From Oscillospiraceae bacterium (lineage in GTDB: Bacteria; Bacillota; Clostridia; Oscillospirales; Oscillospiraceae): a stretch of 32,672 nt of DNA. Position 1 is the first letter of the stretch. Every line of letters begins with the position of its first letter. Shown piece by piece: positions 7,811-15,481 of this stretch. The notes below the pieces were generated by a model. That model searched no databases. It saw only the letters and a program-made list of their open reading frames with translations, and was not told the origin of the DNA. The DNA lies in contig JAFTTQ010000071.1 of the NCBI GenBank assembly GCA_017466665.1, positions 1 through 32,672 on the forward strand, read 5' to 3'. The position numbers were made by a program, and so were the translations under genes.

Positions 7811-8608
7811 TTACGCATATCCGTATAATCCGCGAACGCTAATTTCCCCGGATTGTACAGATTGAATGCTGCCGTCCTCAAAACGAACCACCAAACTGCC
7901 GTCACTGTCAATATCCAGAGCTGTTCCGTAGCATTTTTCATCGCCGCGCACAAGAACGACCTGACGGTTCAGGGTCATACAGTCCTGCCGGTAGGCGGTC
8001 AAAACCGTATCCTTATCTTCTAAAAGCCTGTGGCGCATTTCCAATAGAGAAATCATCAATTCCGCGGCAAGCTTGGCAGGGGAGATGGGATGCCCAGTGA
8101 TCTGGAGTAGGGAGGTGGCCATATCCTGTAATTGCGCCGGAAAATCCTCTTTGCGGTGGCGGCAGTTGATGCCGATGCCGATGACCGCCCATTCTACAAT
8201 GCCCTGAGCGTTGACAGAAAGCTCCGTTAGGATGCCGCCTAACTTTTGTTTTTCTGCCACAAGGTCATTTGTCCATTTGATCCTGGGACGGTAGCCGGAG
8301 GTTTGCTCCACCGCATTGCAGGCAGCTACGGCAGCAGCGCAGGTCAGATGCATAAGCTGCTCCGGAGCGCAGCCGGGACGCAGGATCACAGAAAAATATA
8401 GACCTAAACCTGCAGGCGCGTGGAAGGTACGCCCTAAACGTCCCCGCCCGGCAGTCTGCATCCCGGCAACTACCACAGTGCCCTCAGGTGCGCCGCTTTT
8501 TGCCATAGCTTTAGCCCTGTCATTGGTGGAATCAATACAGTCGTAATACACAATGTGATTCTGCCAGGGGTGATCCCCTGGCAGAGAAAATAGAATTTCC
8601 TGTTTCAT
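7811..8608 (-). CDS. birA: Biotin--[acetyl-CoA-carboxylase] ligase, monofunctional
   Basis: Joins biotin to the lysine of biotin-carrier proteins through biotinyl-AMP. The 265-aa product shows the start of the catalytic core (DSTNDRAK), the biotinyl-AMP loop GRGRLGR at 54-60, IKWTNDL with the active-site Lys, and GILTEL. A C-terminal SH3-like cap follows (DIDSDGSLVVRFEDG, then IQSVQSGEISVRG). There is no N-terminal winged-helix domain, so this is the class I enzyme and cannot repress biotin genes. Its ATG overlaps the stop of the upstream membrane E2-like gene by four bases, so the two are coupled. Confidence 0.95.
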   Translation of the reverse strand: MKQEILFSLPGDHPWQNHIVYYDCIDSTNDRAKAMAKSGAPEGTVVVAGMQTAGRGRLGRTFHAPAGLGLYFSVILRPGCAPEQLMHLTCAAAVAACNAVEQTSGYRPRIKWTNDLVAEKQKLGGILTELSVNAQGIVEWAVIGIGINCRHRKEDFPAQLQDMATSLLQITGHPISPAKLAAELMISLLEMRHRLLEDKDTVLTAYRQDCMTLNRQVVLVRGDEKCYGTALDIDSDGSLVVRFEDGSIQSVQSGEISVRGLYGYA

Positions 8609-10056
8609 TCGATATCACTCAAAACCTCATCCGGCGGGTTGTCCAGCACCTCAGGATGGTAAAGAATACGGCGGAATTGCTTGAAGAAGGCGGCGTAGTA
8701 GAAGCCGTCGCAGATACGTTCATCCATTGTGAACTTGCAATCTAAGTACTTGCGCTGTACCACAGAGCCATCCTCCTCGACCTCCAATGCTCTGCGCTTG
8801 CAGCCAAAGGAGCCAAACAGGGGCAGATTGCCAAAGTCGTACAGATGGTGGTAGATCGGCGGGATGCCCAGGGAACCCATGGAGGTGAAGAACACAGAGC
8901 CGTGGAAGGGGCTGATCTCCAGCAGGAATTTGGGCAGAAGTCCAAAATAGTCCAGTGTGCGCAGCAGCCAAACCACGAATTTCAGGAAAACGCCGGGAAT
9001 CAGCATCAGGGCGTGGGCAGTATTGTCAAAGCTGGAATCCAAAGGCGTGTTCTTGACCTCCTCCACCTTTTCGTTTACTTTCCTGTAAACATCCTCCGCG
9101 GTGTCGTAAGGGGAGAGGTGGACTTTAATGACGGTTTCCGGGGATTCGGAGGTCATTTCCTTTTTGATGGTCATACAAAATTGCAAGTCGTTGCCACGGG
9201 AATAGATCTTCTGACCGCCGATAAAGCGGTTCAGCTTCGGATACTTGGCAACAGCACGGCAGTAGCAGGCCAGGAGCACGTGCGTCAGACCAAAGCTGGT
9301 CAGCCCCTCTTTCCGTTTTTGACGGATGTAGCGCTCCACGTGGGTGATCTCAAAAGCCTCCGTAAAATAGTTGGTAGAGGTGTTGCGGGTTACCATAATG
9401 TAAGGAGAAACCTGATTCATTGGGGGTTCTGTGCGGATGCGCCGTCCGTCGGTACGGTCACCCCAGGTGGGATGATACTCCCCGATGGGATAACGGCGGG
9501 CTGCAAGCACACAGACGGTCACGCCTAAGATCATCAAAACATCCGCAAGCCCAGCCCGATAGTACCCAAGGGTTTTTGTAGCAGTGGCACCGGTCAGAAA
9601 ATCCACATATTTCCCCTGCAGCAGGGGGAATCTGTGCAAGTAACCCAGAGCGACGATGGGCACCAACAGAATTGGCACTAAAAACAGGATGTATTTGACC
9701 TTTTCTGAGGTGAGCTGCTTGTAGAAAATGCTGATCGCAAGCAAAATAATCGCGTAAAGGAAGGTCACCATCATTTCAAAGGGCGCGAAAGTCATCCCTT
9801 CGAATACAAAGAAAAAGTAGACCATCATCAAAAACACAGGAATAGCGGTTTTATAAAAACGCTCCTTGCCGTTTAAAATAGCGATGAGTGCGTACAGCAG
9901 AGCGGCTGCGATCGGTAATATGATTTGACTCCACAGGTCAGTGCCTTTCCCACCGACAAAAATGATGCGGGTCACTACCGAACCGATCATGCAAAGCACC
10001 ATCAGCCAGGTCAGCGGATTTTTCCAGCTGACAAAAATTCGTGTTTTGTGTTCCAT
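8605..10056 (-). CDS. Six-helix membrane protein fused to E2/CAT-like acyltransferase domain
   Basis: A 483-aa protein. Residues 15-200 hold six hydrophobic helices. Residues about 215-475 resemble the catalytic domain of 2-oxoacid dehydrogenase E2 / chloramphenicol acetyltransferase fold proteins: SPYIMVTRNTSTNYFTEAFE, the LNRFIGGQ segment, VFFTSMGSLG, and near the end FTMDERICDG. In active E2 enzymes the last motif is DHRxxDG with a catalytic His. Here that position is Glu446, with Asp450 and Gly451 kept. Nothing else in the window encodes E1, E3 or lipoate genes. Function is unknown; a membrane-bound acyltransferase with changed chemistry or a structural CAT-fold protein are both possible. 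Confidence 0.75.
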   Translation of the reverse strand: MEHKTRIFVSWKNPLTWLMVLCMIGSVVTRIIFVGGKGTDLWSQIILPIAAALLYALIAILNGKERFYKTAIPVFLMMVYFFFVFEGMTFAPFEMMVTFLYAIILLAISIFYKQLTSEKVKYILFLVPILLVPIVALGYLHRFPLLQGKYVDFLTGATATKTLGYYRAGLADVLMILGVTVCVLAARRYPIGEYHPTWGDRTDGRRIRTEPPMNQVSPYIMVTRNTSTNYFTEAFEITHVERYIRQKRKEGLTSFGLTHVLLACYCRAVAKYPKLNRFIGGQKIYSRGNDLQFCMTIKKEMTSESPETVIKVHLSPYDTAEDVYRKVNEKVEEVKNTPLDSSFDNTAHALMLIPGVFLKFVVWLLRTLDYFGLLPKFLLEISPFHGSVFFTSMGSLGIPPIYHHLYDFGNLPLFGSFGCKRRALEVEEDGSVVQRKYLDCKFTMDERICDGFYYAAFFKQFRRILYHPEVLDNPPDEVLSDIE

Positions 10057-10065
10057 AACGACATA

Positions 10066-10094
10066 ATTATAACAGAACCGCCATATCTATGCAA
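10066..10094 (-). promoter_or_regulatory. Sigma-A promoter for the E2-like/birA pair
   Basis: TTGCAT and TATAAT are 17 bases apart on the - strand, close to consensus. The -10 lies 10 bases before the ATG, so the leader is almost absent. The -35 abuts the terminator of the preceding gene. Confidence 0.8.
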
Positions 10095-10095
10095 C

Positions 10096-10126
10096 AAAAA
10101 AGTTCATATATTGTTAAAATATATGG
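10096..10126 (-). terminator. AT-rich terminator overlapping the methyltransferase stop
   Basis: CATATATT pairs with AATATATG around a five-base loop, and six T follow on the - strand. The stem includes the stop codon region of the methyltransferase gene. The stem is AT-only and probably leaky. Confidence 0.6.
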
Positions 10127-10983
10127 CACATCGCCCTTATAAATTCAGGATCCGTGCCGCAGCAGCCGCCCAAAACGGATGCGCCTATCTCGCAGCAAGA
10201 TTTTTGAATAGCGGCAAATTCAGCAGGCAGCATCGGGTAATGAGGGAGGTTGTCGCTGCCAATAACAGGATTTCCTGCATTGGGCTTGCACACCAGAGGG
10301 CCTTTCACATACCGACGCAGCCGGCTGACAAGCCCCGGCAGCATAGTGTCTGCCGCCACACAGTTAAACCCAACAGCGGCTGCACCGGCATCCTCAAGTT
10401 CACCCAGAATAGGGGCGGCATCCCGCCCGGAGAACAGACTGCCGTCCGGCTGCATGGTAAAGGTGTAAAGCACGGTGTCAGCCCCCTCCAGCTCAGCAGC
10501 GGTCAGGATGGCTTCTGCCTCCGTGGGGTACATCAGGGTTTCTGCCGCCAAAAGATCGGCACCGCCTGCAAGAAGTCCCTTGATCTGCCGCCGGTAGTTT
10601 TCCACCAGAGAATCAAAGCAGTTTTCGTCGTAGCTATCGGTAAAGGCGGCAAGGGTAGTCAGATTGCCTGCCACAAGAACATTGCTGTCTACTGACCGGC
10701 TGAGCCGGACAAGCTGCTCGTTGATCTTCTCGGTGTCATTTTCCAAGCCGACCTTTTGCAGAGCAATGGGCTGTGCCTGAAAGGTGGGGGCGTAGATCAC
10801 CTGACTGCCGGATTCCACATACTGTCTTTGCAGTGCAATCAGGGTATCAGGATGCTCCAGGATCCATTTTTCCGTACAGCATCCTCTGGGCATCCCGGCT
10901 TTTTGCAGATTGGAGCCGGTGGCACCGTCCAAGATCAGCGGCTTGTTTTCCAGCAGCTTATAAAATTCCACTTTTGTAATCAT
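10114..10983 (-). CDS. Homocysteine S-methyltransferase family protein
   Basis: A 289-aa protein of the Hcy-binding TIM-barrel family, transferring a methyl group to homocysteine or a related thiol/selenol. It shows LDGATGSNLQKAG near the N-terminus, IYAPTFQAQ, GFNCVA with the first zinc Cys, CKPNAG, and GGCCGT near the C-terminus with the paired zinc Cys. Length fits a stand-alone domain and not full MetH, as no B12 or folate domain follows. I chose the ATG at 10983 because AGGTGA sits six bases upstream; the GTG at 10989 overlaps that site. The folate/B12 partner is not in the window. A repeat element lies in its leader. Confidence 0.88.
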   Translation of the reverse strand: MITKVEFYKLLENKPLILDGATGSNLQKAGMPRGCCTEKWILEHPDTLIALQRQYVESGSQVIYAPTFQAQPIALQKVGLENDTEKINEQLVRLSRSVDSNVLVAGNLTTLAAFTDSYDENCFDSLVENYRRQIKGLLAGGADLLAAETLMYPTEAEAILTAAELEGADTVLYTFTMQPDGSLFSGRDAAPILGELEDAGAAAVGFNCVAADTMLPGLVSRLRRYVKGPLVCKPNAGNPVIGSDNLPHYPMLPAEFAAIQKSCCEIGASVLGGCCGTDPEFIRAMCHIF

Positions 10984-10997
10984 AGTCACTCACCTGC

Positions 10998-11090
10998 AAA
11001 TTAATGTTTAGCGCATTAACCGTAGGGGCCGATGTGGGCATCGGCCCCTACGACCGTATTGTGATTGGTTGGTGCGCTAAATTCCAATTT
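10998..11090. repeat. 93-bp inverted-repeat element, copy 3 (short form)
   Basis: A perfect 14-bp palindromic core, CGTAGGGGCCGATG and CATCGGCCCCTACG around TGGG (11021-11052), sits inside outer arms TTTAGCGCATTAACC and GGTTGGTGCGCTAAA. Weaker AAATT/AATTT ends lie beyond. The core matches the inner arms of copies 1 and 2, while the long central segment is missing. It lies between the promoter and the start codon of the methyltransferase gene. Confidence 0.85.
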
Positions 11091-11095
11091 ACTAT

Positions 11096-11124
11096 ATTAT
11101 AATCCCATTGGGTAAAATATGCAA
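11096..11124 (-). promoter_or_regulatory. Sigma-A promoter for the homocysteine methyltransferase gene
   Basis: TTGCAT, 17 bases, TATAAT on the - strand. The predicted transcript would start near 11089 and run through the whole copy 3 palindrome before reaching the ribosome site at about 10990. Confidence 0.8.
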
Positions 11125-11130
11125 CGGTGA

Positions 11131-11159
11131 TTGACGAATGATTTTGGATTTGTTATCAT
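11131..11159 (+). promoter_or_regulatory. Sigma-A promoter for the aminopeptidase gene
   Basis: TTGACG, 17 bases, TATCAT on the + strand, about 30 bases before the ATG at 11191. It is back to back with the - strand promoter at 11096-11124. Confidence 0.8.
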
Positions 11160-11190
11160 ATAGCTATCTTATTTGTAAGGAGAAATACCG

Positions 11191-12414
11191 ATGAAAAAGA
11201 CCGTTTTACGGGAATACGCAAAACTGATCGTCCGCTGCGGCGCCAATGTGCAAAAAGGCCAGGAGGTTATGATCTATGCCGATCTTGACCAGCCGGAGTT
11301 TGTGCAGCTTGTGGTGGAGGAGGCATATAAGGCAAAGGCAGCCAAGGTTATGGTGGAGTGGAATTATCAGCCCCTTGCCAAGCTCCACGTCCGTTATCAA
11401 AGCCTGAAGACCCTGGGCACAGTTCCTGAGTGGCAGAAGGCGCGGCGGCAGCATATGGTTGACACTGTGCCCTGCCGGATCCACATTATTTCTGAGGATC
11501 CCGATGGACTAAAGGGGATGAATATGGCGAAGCTTGCCAAATCCCGCCAGATGACCTACCCTATTTTGAAACCCTATTCCGACCAGCTTGAGGGCAGGCA
11601 GCAGTGGTGCATTGCTGCTGTTCCCGGAAAGGCGTGGGCAAAAAAAGTATTTCCCGGCGAGCGTACCAGCGTAGCGGTGGAGAAGCTGTGGCAGGCGATC
11701 GTCTCTACCTCCCGTGTGAATGAGGACTCTTTGAAGGCGTGGGAGGCGCATAATGCCAACCTGCGTAAACGCTGTGAGTATTTAAACAGCTTGGGCATTG
11801 CGGAGCTGCACTATACCGCCGATAACGGCACCGATTTGACTGTGGGTATGATCCCGGAGGCTATGTTCTGCGGCGGCGCAGAGGTCAGCCGTCAGAATAT
11901 CGTGTTTAATCCCAATATCCCCACAGAGGAGTGCTTTGTATCACCTATGCGGGGTAAGGCAGAGGGCATCGTCTATTCCACAAAGCCCCTGTGCTATCAG
12001 GGTCAGATCATTGATAAATTCTATTTCCGCTTTGAAGGCGGCAAGGTGGTAGAGGCAAAGGCCGAACAGGGCGAGGAACTGCTGAATACTCTGATCTCAA
12101 TGGATGAGGGCGCGGCATATTTGGGTGAATGCGCCCTGGTACCTCAGGAAAGCCCCATCAATCAAAGCGGCTTGCTGTTTTACAATACCCTTTTTGATGA
12201 AAATGCCGCCTGTCACCTGGCTGTGGGCATGGGCTTTGCCGATACCATCCGGGATCATCATAATAAGACACTGGAAGAATGCCGCAAGCTGGGCATCAAC
12301 GACTCTATGGTGCACGAGGACTTTATGATCGGCTGTGATTCTATGAATATCGATGCAAAGACTTTTGACGGAAAGGTGGTGCCCATTTTCCGCAACGGAA
12401 CGTGGGCGTTTTAA
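11191..12414 (+). CDS. Aminopeptidase, peptidase family M29
   Basis: Two-metal exopeptidase of the AmpS/AmpT/PepS type, removing N-terminal residues from peptides in the cytoplasm. The 407-aa product has the family length. Metal-ligand regions are visible: MRGKAEGIVY, YLGECALVP with Glu, NTLFDENAACHLAVGMGF with Glu and His, and the terminal HEDFMIGCDSMNIDAKTFDG with His and Asp. The start ATG follows AAGGAGAAATACCG. The acetyltransferase gene begins two bases after its stop. Confidence 0.93.
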   Translation: MKKTVLREYAKLIVRCGANVQKGQEVMIYADLDQPEFVQLVVEEAYKAKAAKVMVEWNYQPLAKLHVRYQSLKTLGTVPEWQKARRQHMVDTVPCRIHIISEDPDGLKGMNMAKLAKSRQMTYPILKPYSDQLEGRQQWCIAAVPGKAWAKKVFPGERTSVAVEKLWQAIVSTSRVNEDSLKAWEAHNANLRKRCEYLNSLGIAELHYTADNGTDLTVGMIPEAMFCGGAEVSRQNIVFNPNIPTEECFVSPMRGKAEGIVYSTKPLCYQGQIIDKFYFRFEGGKVVEAKAEQGEELLNTLISMDEGAAYLGECALVPQESPINQSGLLFYNTLFDENAACHLAVGMGFADTIRDHHNKTLEECRKLGINDSMVHEDFMIGCDSMNIDAKTFDGKVVPIFRNGTWAF

Positions 12415-12416
12415 AA

Positions 12417-13037
12417 ATGGAACTGGATGATTATTTGCACAGCGGTGAATTGTACCTGCCCACGGATCCAGATATTATGAAGCAGCAGTTTGTCTGCTTA
12501 GACAGGCTGTTTCGGTATAATCAGCTTCTTCCTTCCCAACAGGCAGAGAAAACCGCGCTTTTAAAGGAAATGTTTGCCGAGATCGGGGAGGGGTGCTATA
12601 TTGAAACGCCCTTTCACAGCAATTTCGGCGGCAGAAATGTCCACTTTGGAAAAAACATCTATGCCAATTTTAATCTGACTCTGGTGGACGATACCCATAT
12701 CTATGTAGGCGACTGTACGATGTTTGGCCCTGGTGTCACCGTTGCCACCGCCGGGCATCCCATCCAGCCGGAGCTGCGGCGTAAGGGGATGCAGTATAAT
12801 GCCCCGGTGCATATTGGCAAAAACTGCTGGATCGGTGCCGGTGCCATCATTTTGCCCGGTGTTACCGTAGGCGATAATGTGGTGATCGGCGCTGGCAGCG
12901 TGGTCACAAAGGATATCCCCTCAAATGTGGTGGCTGTGGGAAATCCCTGCCGGGTTTTGCGCCCGGTAGGGGAGCGGGATGACCTGTATTATTTTAAGGA
13001 TAAACGGATTCCCCAAGAATTATATGAAAATAATTAA
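12417..13037 (+). CDS. Maltose/galactoside O-acetyltransferase family protein
   Basis: A 206-aa LacA/Maa-like enzyme that acetylates sugars with acetyl-CoA. Residues 60-185 are a left-handed parallel beta-helix of hexapeptide repeats (for example [24 protein letters not shown]). The catalytic His lies in VATAGHPIQ, and an N-terminal helical cap precedes the helix. I prefer the ATG at 12417, two bases after the aminopeptidase stop; an in-frame GTG at 12402 has no better ribosome site. Translation is probably coupled to the upstream gene, as its own SD is weak. The real acceptor sugar is unknown; such enzymes are often assigned to detoxifying excess sugars. Confidence 0.9.
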   Translation: MELDDYLHSGELYLPTDPDIMKQQFVCLDRLFRYNQLLPSQQAEKTALLKEMFAEIGEGCYIETPFHSNFGGRNVHFGKNIYANFNLTLVDDTHIYVGDCTMFGPGVTVATAGHPIQPELRRKGMQYNAPVHIGKNCWIGAGAIILPGVTVGDNVVIGAGSVVTKDIPSNVVAVGNPCRVLRPVGERDDLYYFKDKRIPQELYENN

Positions 13038-13045
13038 AAAAACAC

Positions 13046-13074
13046 TTGCATTCTGCAATGCAATGTGCTACAAT
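13046..13074 (+). promoter_or_regulatory. Extended -10 promoter for rpmE, with inverted repeat over the -35
   Basis: TTGCAT, 17 bases, TACAAT, with TG one base before the -10. The -35 forms the left half of a perfect inverted repeat, TTGCATT and AATGCAA with a 4-base spacer (13046-13063), which could be an operator. A leader of about 60 bases follows, containing a small AGGG/CCCT hairpin. Confidence 0.75.
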
Positions 13075-13141
13075 ACTTGAGCGATTAAAGATTGCTGAGG
13101 GTTACTATGCCCTTTTAACTTACGAGAAAGAGGTGAACGAC

Positions 13142-13342
13142 ATGAGAGAAGGCATCCACCCCAACTACGAACAGACTACGATCCGTTGCGCCTGTGGCAA
13201 CGTATTCACAACCGGTTCCACCAAGAAGGATATCCGTGTTGAGATCTGCTCCAAGTGCCACCCTTTCTACACCGGCAAGCAGAAGCTGGTCGACACCGGT
13301 GGACGTGTTGATCGTTTCAACAAGAGATTTGGTCTGAAGTAA
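13142..13342 (+). CDS. rpmE: 50S ribosomal protein L31
   Basis: A 66-aa ribosomal protein of the zinc-binding type: Cys pairs in IRCACGNVF and EICSKCHPF. The end ([18 protein letters not shown]) is typical of the family. I chose the ATG at 13142, preceded by AGAGGTGA; the open frame extends upstream without a ribosome site and covers the promoter. It has its own promoter and double terminator, so it is monocistronic. Keeping all zinc cysteines makes it the form used under zinc sufficiency. Confidence 0.97.
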   Translation: MREGIHPNYEQTTIRCACGNVFTTGSTKKDIRVEICSKCHPFYTGKQKLVDTGGRVDRFNKRFGLK

Positions 13343-13368
13343 TTTCTTCCAAAATTTTTAAGTTGATC

Positions 13369-13405
13369 AAAAAAATCACGAATGCGACCGCATTCGTGAT
13401 TTTTT
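13369..13405. terminator. Bidirectional terminator after rpmE
   Basis: AATCACGAATGCG pairs with GCATTCGTGATT around a three-base loop, flanked by A-run and T-run. It can stop rpmE on the + strand and the sugar-transporter operon on the - strand. Confidence 0.92.
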
Positions 13406-13413
13406 CGTCTAAA

Positions 13414-13452
13414 GAACAGACTCAAATGGGTGTTCCCAAATGAGTCTGTTTT
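13414..13452 (+). terminator. Second terminator hairpin between rpmE and msmX
   Basis: AACAGACTCA pairs with TGAGTCTGTT, and GGG pairs with CCC nearer the TGTT loop, with six T on the + strand. It begins five bases before the - strand stop codon region, so it may also shape the 3' end of msmX messenger. Confidence 0.75.
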
Positions 13453-13456
13453 TTAA

Positions 13457-14581
13457 TTATACAAGCAGATTCCGCTCGGTCTCGGCATCAAAGAAGTGCA
13501 TGACCTTGCTTTCAAAGGTGACATGAATGGTGCTGCCGAACACCATTTCCTTGCGCTGCTCGTCGTCCAGGGAGACAGTGGGAACACGGACGATCAATTT
13601 GTCACCGTTATCCTCATAGACGTGCAGATGCAGCTCGCTGCCCATCATTTCGTTGACCTTGACGGTGCAGGGGATGGCGGCGGGATCGTTCTTTTCAGCC
13701 AGGGTCAGATGCTCTGGACGTACGCCCAGGATGATCTCCTGAGAGCTGATATTTCTTTCCTTCAGCATTTCTGCCTTTTTGCCGGTGACCTCGATTTTCG
13801 CGCCGTAGGGAGTTACATAGTACTTGCCGTTTTCACACACAAGATTTGTCTTGAAGGTGTTCATTTTCGGCGCGCCGATAAACTCAGCCACAAACAGGTT
13901 GACAGGCATATCAAAGACCTCAGTGGGAGTGCCGACCTGCTGGATCAGGCCATCCTTCATAATGACGATGCGGTCGCCCAGAGTCATAGCCTCGGTCTGG
14001 TCGTGGGTAACATAAATGAAGGTGGTGTTGATCTTCTGCCGCAGCAGAATGATCTCAGCACGCATCTGATTTCTCAGCTTGGCATCCAGATTGGAAAGGG
14101 GTTCGTCCATCAAAAACACCTTGCTGTCACGAACCATAGCACGGCCGATGGCAACACGCTGACGCTGACCGCCGGAAAGTGCCCGGGGCTTTCTGGTCAG
14201 GTATTCGGTAATGCCCAAAATCTCAGCGGCATTCACAACACGCTCGTAGACCTCATCCTGAGGAACCTTTTTCAGACGCAGGCTGAAAGCCATATTTTCA
14301 AATACCGTCAGGTGAGGGTAGAGGGCGTAGTTTTGGAAAACCATTGCGATGTCTCGGTCACGGGGCTGCAGATCGTTGACGACAACGCCGTCGATCTCGA
14401 CGGTACCCTCGGAAATATCCTCCAAACCGGCGATCATACGCAATGTGGTGGATTTACCGCAGCCGGAGGGGCCGACGAATACGATAAATTCCTTATCGGC
14501 AATGTCCAGATTGAAGTCGTTGACAGCGACCACATCCTTGCCGTAGATCTTTTTTACATTCGTTAATTTTACACTTGCCAT
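13457..14581 (-). CDS. msmX: Sugar ABC transporter ATPase, MsmX/UgpC (MalK) type
   Basis: The 374-aa ATPase that powers carbohydrate uptake through the two permeases encoded just upstream. It shows Walker A GPSGCGKST, Q-loop VFQNYALYPH, signature LSGGQRQR, Walker B VFLMDEPLSNLD and H-loop THDQTEA. A C-terminal TOBE/OB regulatory region of about 130 residues follows (LGVRPEHLTL). The A-run GCGKST and the TOBE domain place it in the CUT1 family, whose MsmX-type members often serve several sugar transporters. It is last in the operon, 12 bases after the permease stop, with SD AAGAGGAAAAG. The symbol is by context; ugpC would be the database alternative. Confidence 0.9.
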   Translation of the reverse strand: MASVKLTNVKKIYGKDVVAVNDFNLDIADKEFIVFVGPSGCGKSTTLRMIAGLEDISEGTVEIDGVVVNDLQPRDRDIAMVFQNYALYPHLTVFENMAFSLRLKKVPQDEVYERVVNAAEILGITEYLTRKPRALSGGQRQRVAIGRAMVRDSKVFLMDEPLSNLDAKLRNQMRAEIILLRQKINTTFIYVTHDQTEAMTLGDRIVIMKDGLIQQVGTPTEVFDMPVNLFVAEFIGAPKMNTFKTNLVCENGKYYVTPYGAKIEVTGKKAEMLKERNISSQEIILGVRPEHLTLAEKNDPAAIPCTVKVNEMMGSELHLHVYEDNGDKLIVRVPTVSLDDEQRKEMVFGSTIHVTFESKVMHFFDAETERNLLV

Positions 14582-14593
14582 AATCTTTTCCTC

Positions 14594-15481
14594 TTATCCT
14601 TTCACTGCGCCGCCTGTTACGCCTTCCACATAGTACTTCTGGAGCATCAGAAATACGGCGGTAACAGGAACTGCGACCACAACGCCCGCAGCACAGAACA
14701 TAGTATAGTTGCTGTTGACCATTGTTTTGGAGAGCCACTCATACACACCCACGGCTACGTTCATACCGGCGCTGTTTTCGTGGATGATGTAGCTTGCCAT
14801 CATAAAGTCGCCCCAGGGATTCATAAAGCCCATCAAAACGGTGTAAATGATGATCGGCTTGGAAAGGGGCATGATGACCTTGTAGAACACCTGCCAGCGG
14901 GTAGCACCGTCCACACGGGCAGCCTCATCCAGGCTCTTGGGAATGGTGTCGAAGAAGCCCTTGGACACATAGTAGCCCATACCGCTGCTGGCGCAGTAGA
15001 CGATAATCAGGCCGATGGGTGCGTTCTGCATGGTTAGACCCAGGTCAGAGAAAACCTTGTAGATCAGGATCATGGTCAAAAAGCCGGGGAACATACCCAG
15101 GATCAGCATAATATTCATCAGCCCTTTTCTGCCCTTAAAGCGCAGACGGGAGAGCACATAGCTCATACAAAGCACGAAGAAGGTCTGCAGAACAGCGGTG
15201 GCAATGCCCATAATGGCGGTATTTTTGAACCAAATGGGGAAGTCTGTTTTGGTAAACAGGCGCACATAGTTATCCCAGCCGAATTTCTTGGGCCACAGAT
15301 AGCTCTGCTGAGAGGTGGCCTCTACACGGAAGGATTCCAAGACAAGACCAAACAGGGGAAACAGCCAGATCACGGTGATCAGGATCAGAACGATGTAAAC
15401 TGCGGTGTTGCCGATGCGCCGGCTGGCTTTTGCACCCAGGCCGGACTTGCGAAGCCTTTTCTTTAATTGGTAATTATTCAT
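14594..15481 (-). CDS. Maltodextrin-type ABC permease, MalG/MdxG family
   Basis: A 295-aa inner-membrane CUT1 permease with six helices. The cytoplasmic EAA loop reads EAARVDGATRWQVFYKVIMP, which docks on the ATPase. An N-terminal basic segment (LKKRLRKSGLGAKASRR) comes before the first helix. The start ATG overlaps the stop of the larger permease by four bases and has GAGGAGG upstream, so the two subunits are made in equal amounts. From the operon its substrate is malto-oligosaccharides; the same fold also serves other oligosaccharides. Confidence 0.9.
   Translation of the reverse strand: MNNYQLKKRLRKSGLGAKASRRIGNTAVYIVLILITVIWLFPLFGLVLESFRVEATSQQSYLWPKKFGWDNYVRLFTKTDFPIWFKNTAIMGIATAVLQTFFVLCMSYVLSRLRFKGRKGLMNIMLILGMFPGFLTMILIYKVFSDLGLTMQNAPIGLIIVYCASSGMGYYVSKGFFDTIPKSLDEAARVDGATRWQVFYKVIMPLSKPIIIYTVLMGFMNPWGDFMMASYIIHENSAGMNVAVGVYEWLSKTMVNSNYTMFCAAGVVVAVPVTAVFLMLQKYYVEGVTGGAVKG

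Noticed and set aside
8605..8608. Possible frameshift or gene fusion between the E2-like gene and birA
   Set aside because: The overlap is a clean ATGA start/stop overlap and both products have complete ends.
108..11090. Possible CRISPR array from the recurring GTAGGGGCCGATG motif
   Set aside because: Copies are single, kilobases apart, internally palindromic and not separated by spacers of uniform size; no cas gene is present.
10983..11095. SAM or other methionine-related riboswitch before the homocysteine methyltransferase
   Set aside because: The whole leader is accounted for by the inverted-repeat element and lacks SAM-I type conserved blocks and a following terminator.
13496..14566. 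Long + strand open frame of 356 codons
   Set aside because: Shadow of the MsmX-type ATPase on the opposite strand; no start signal and no recognisable motif.
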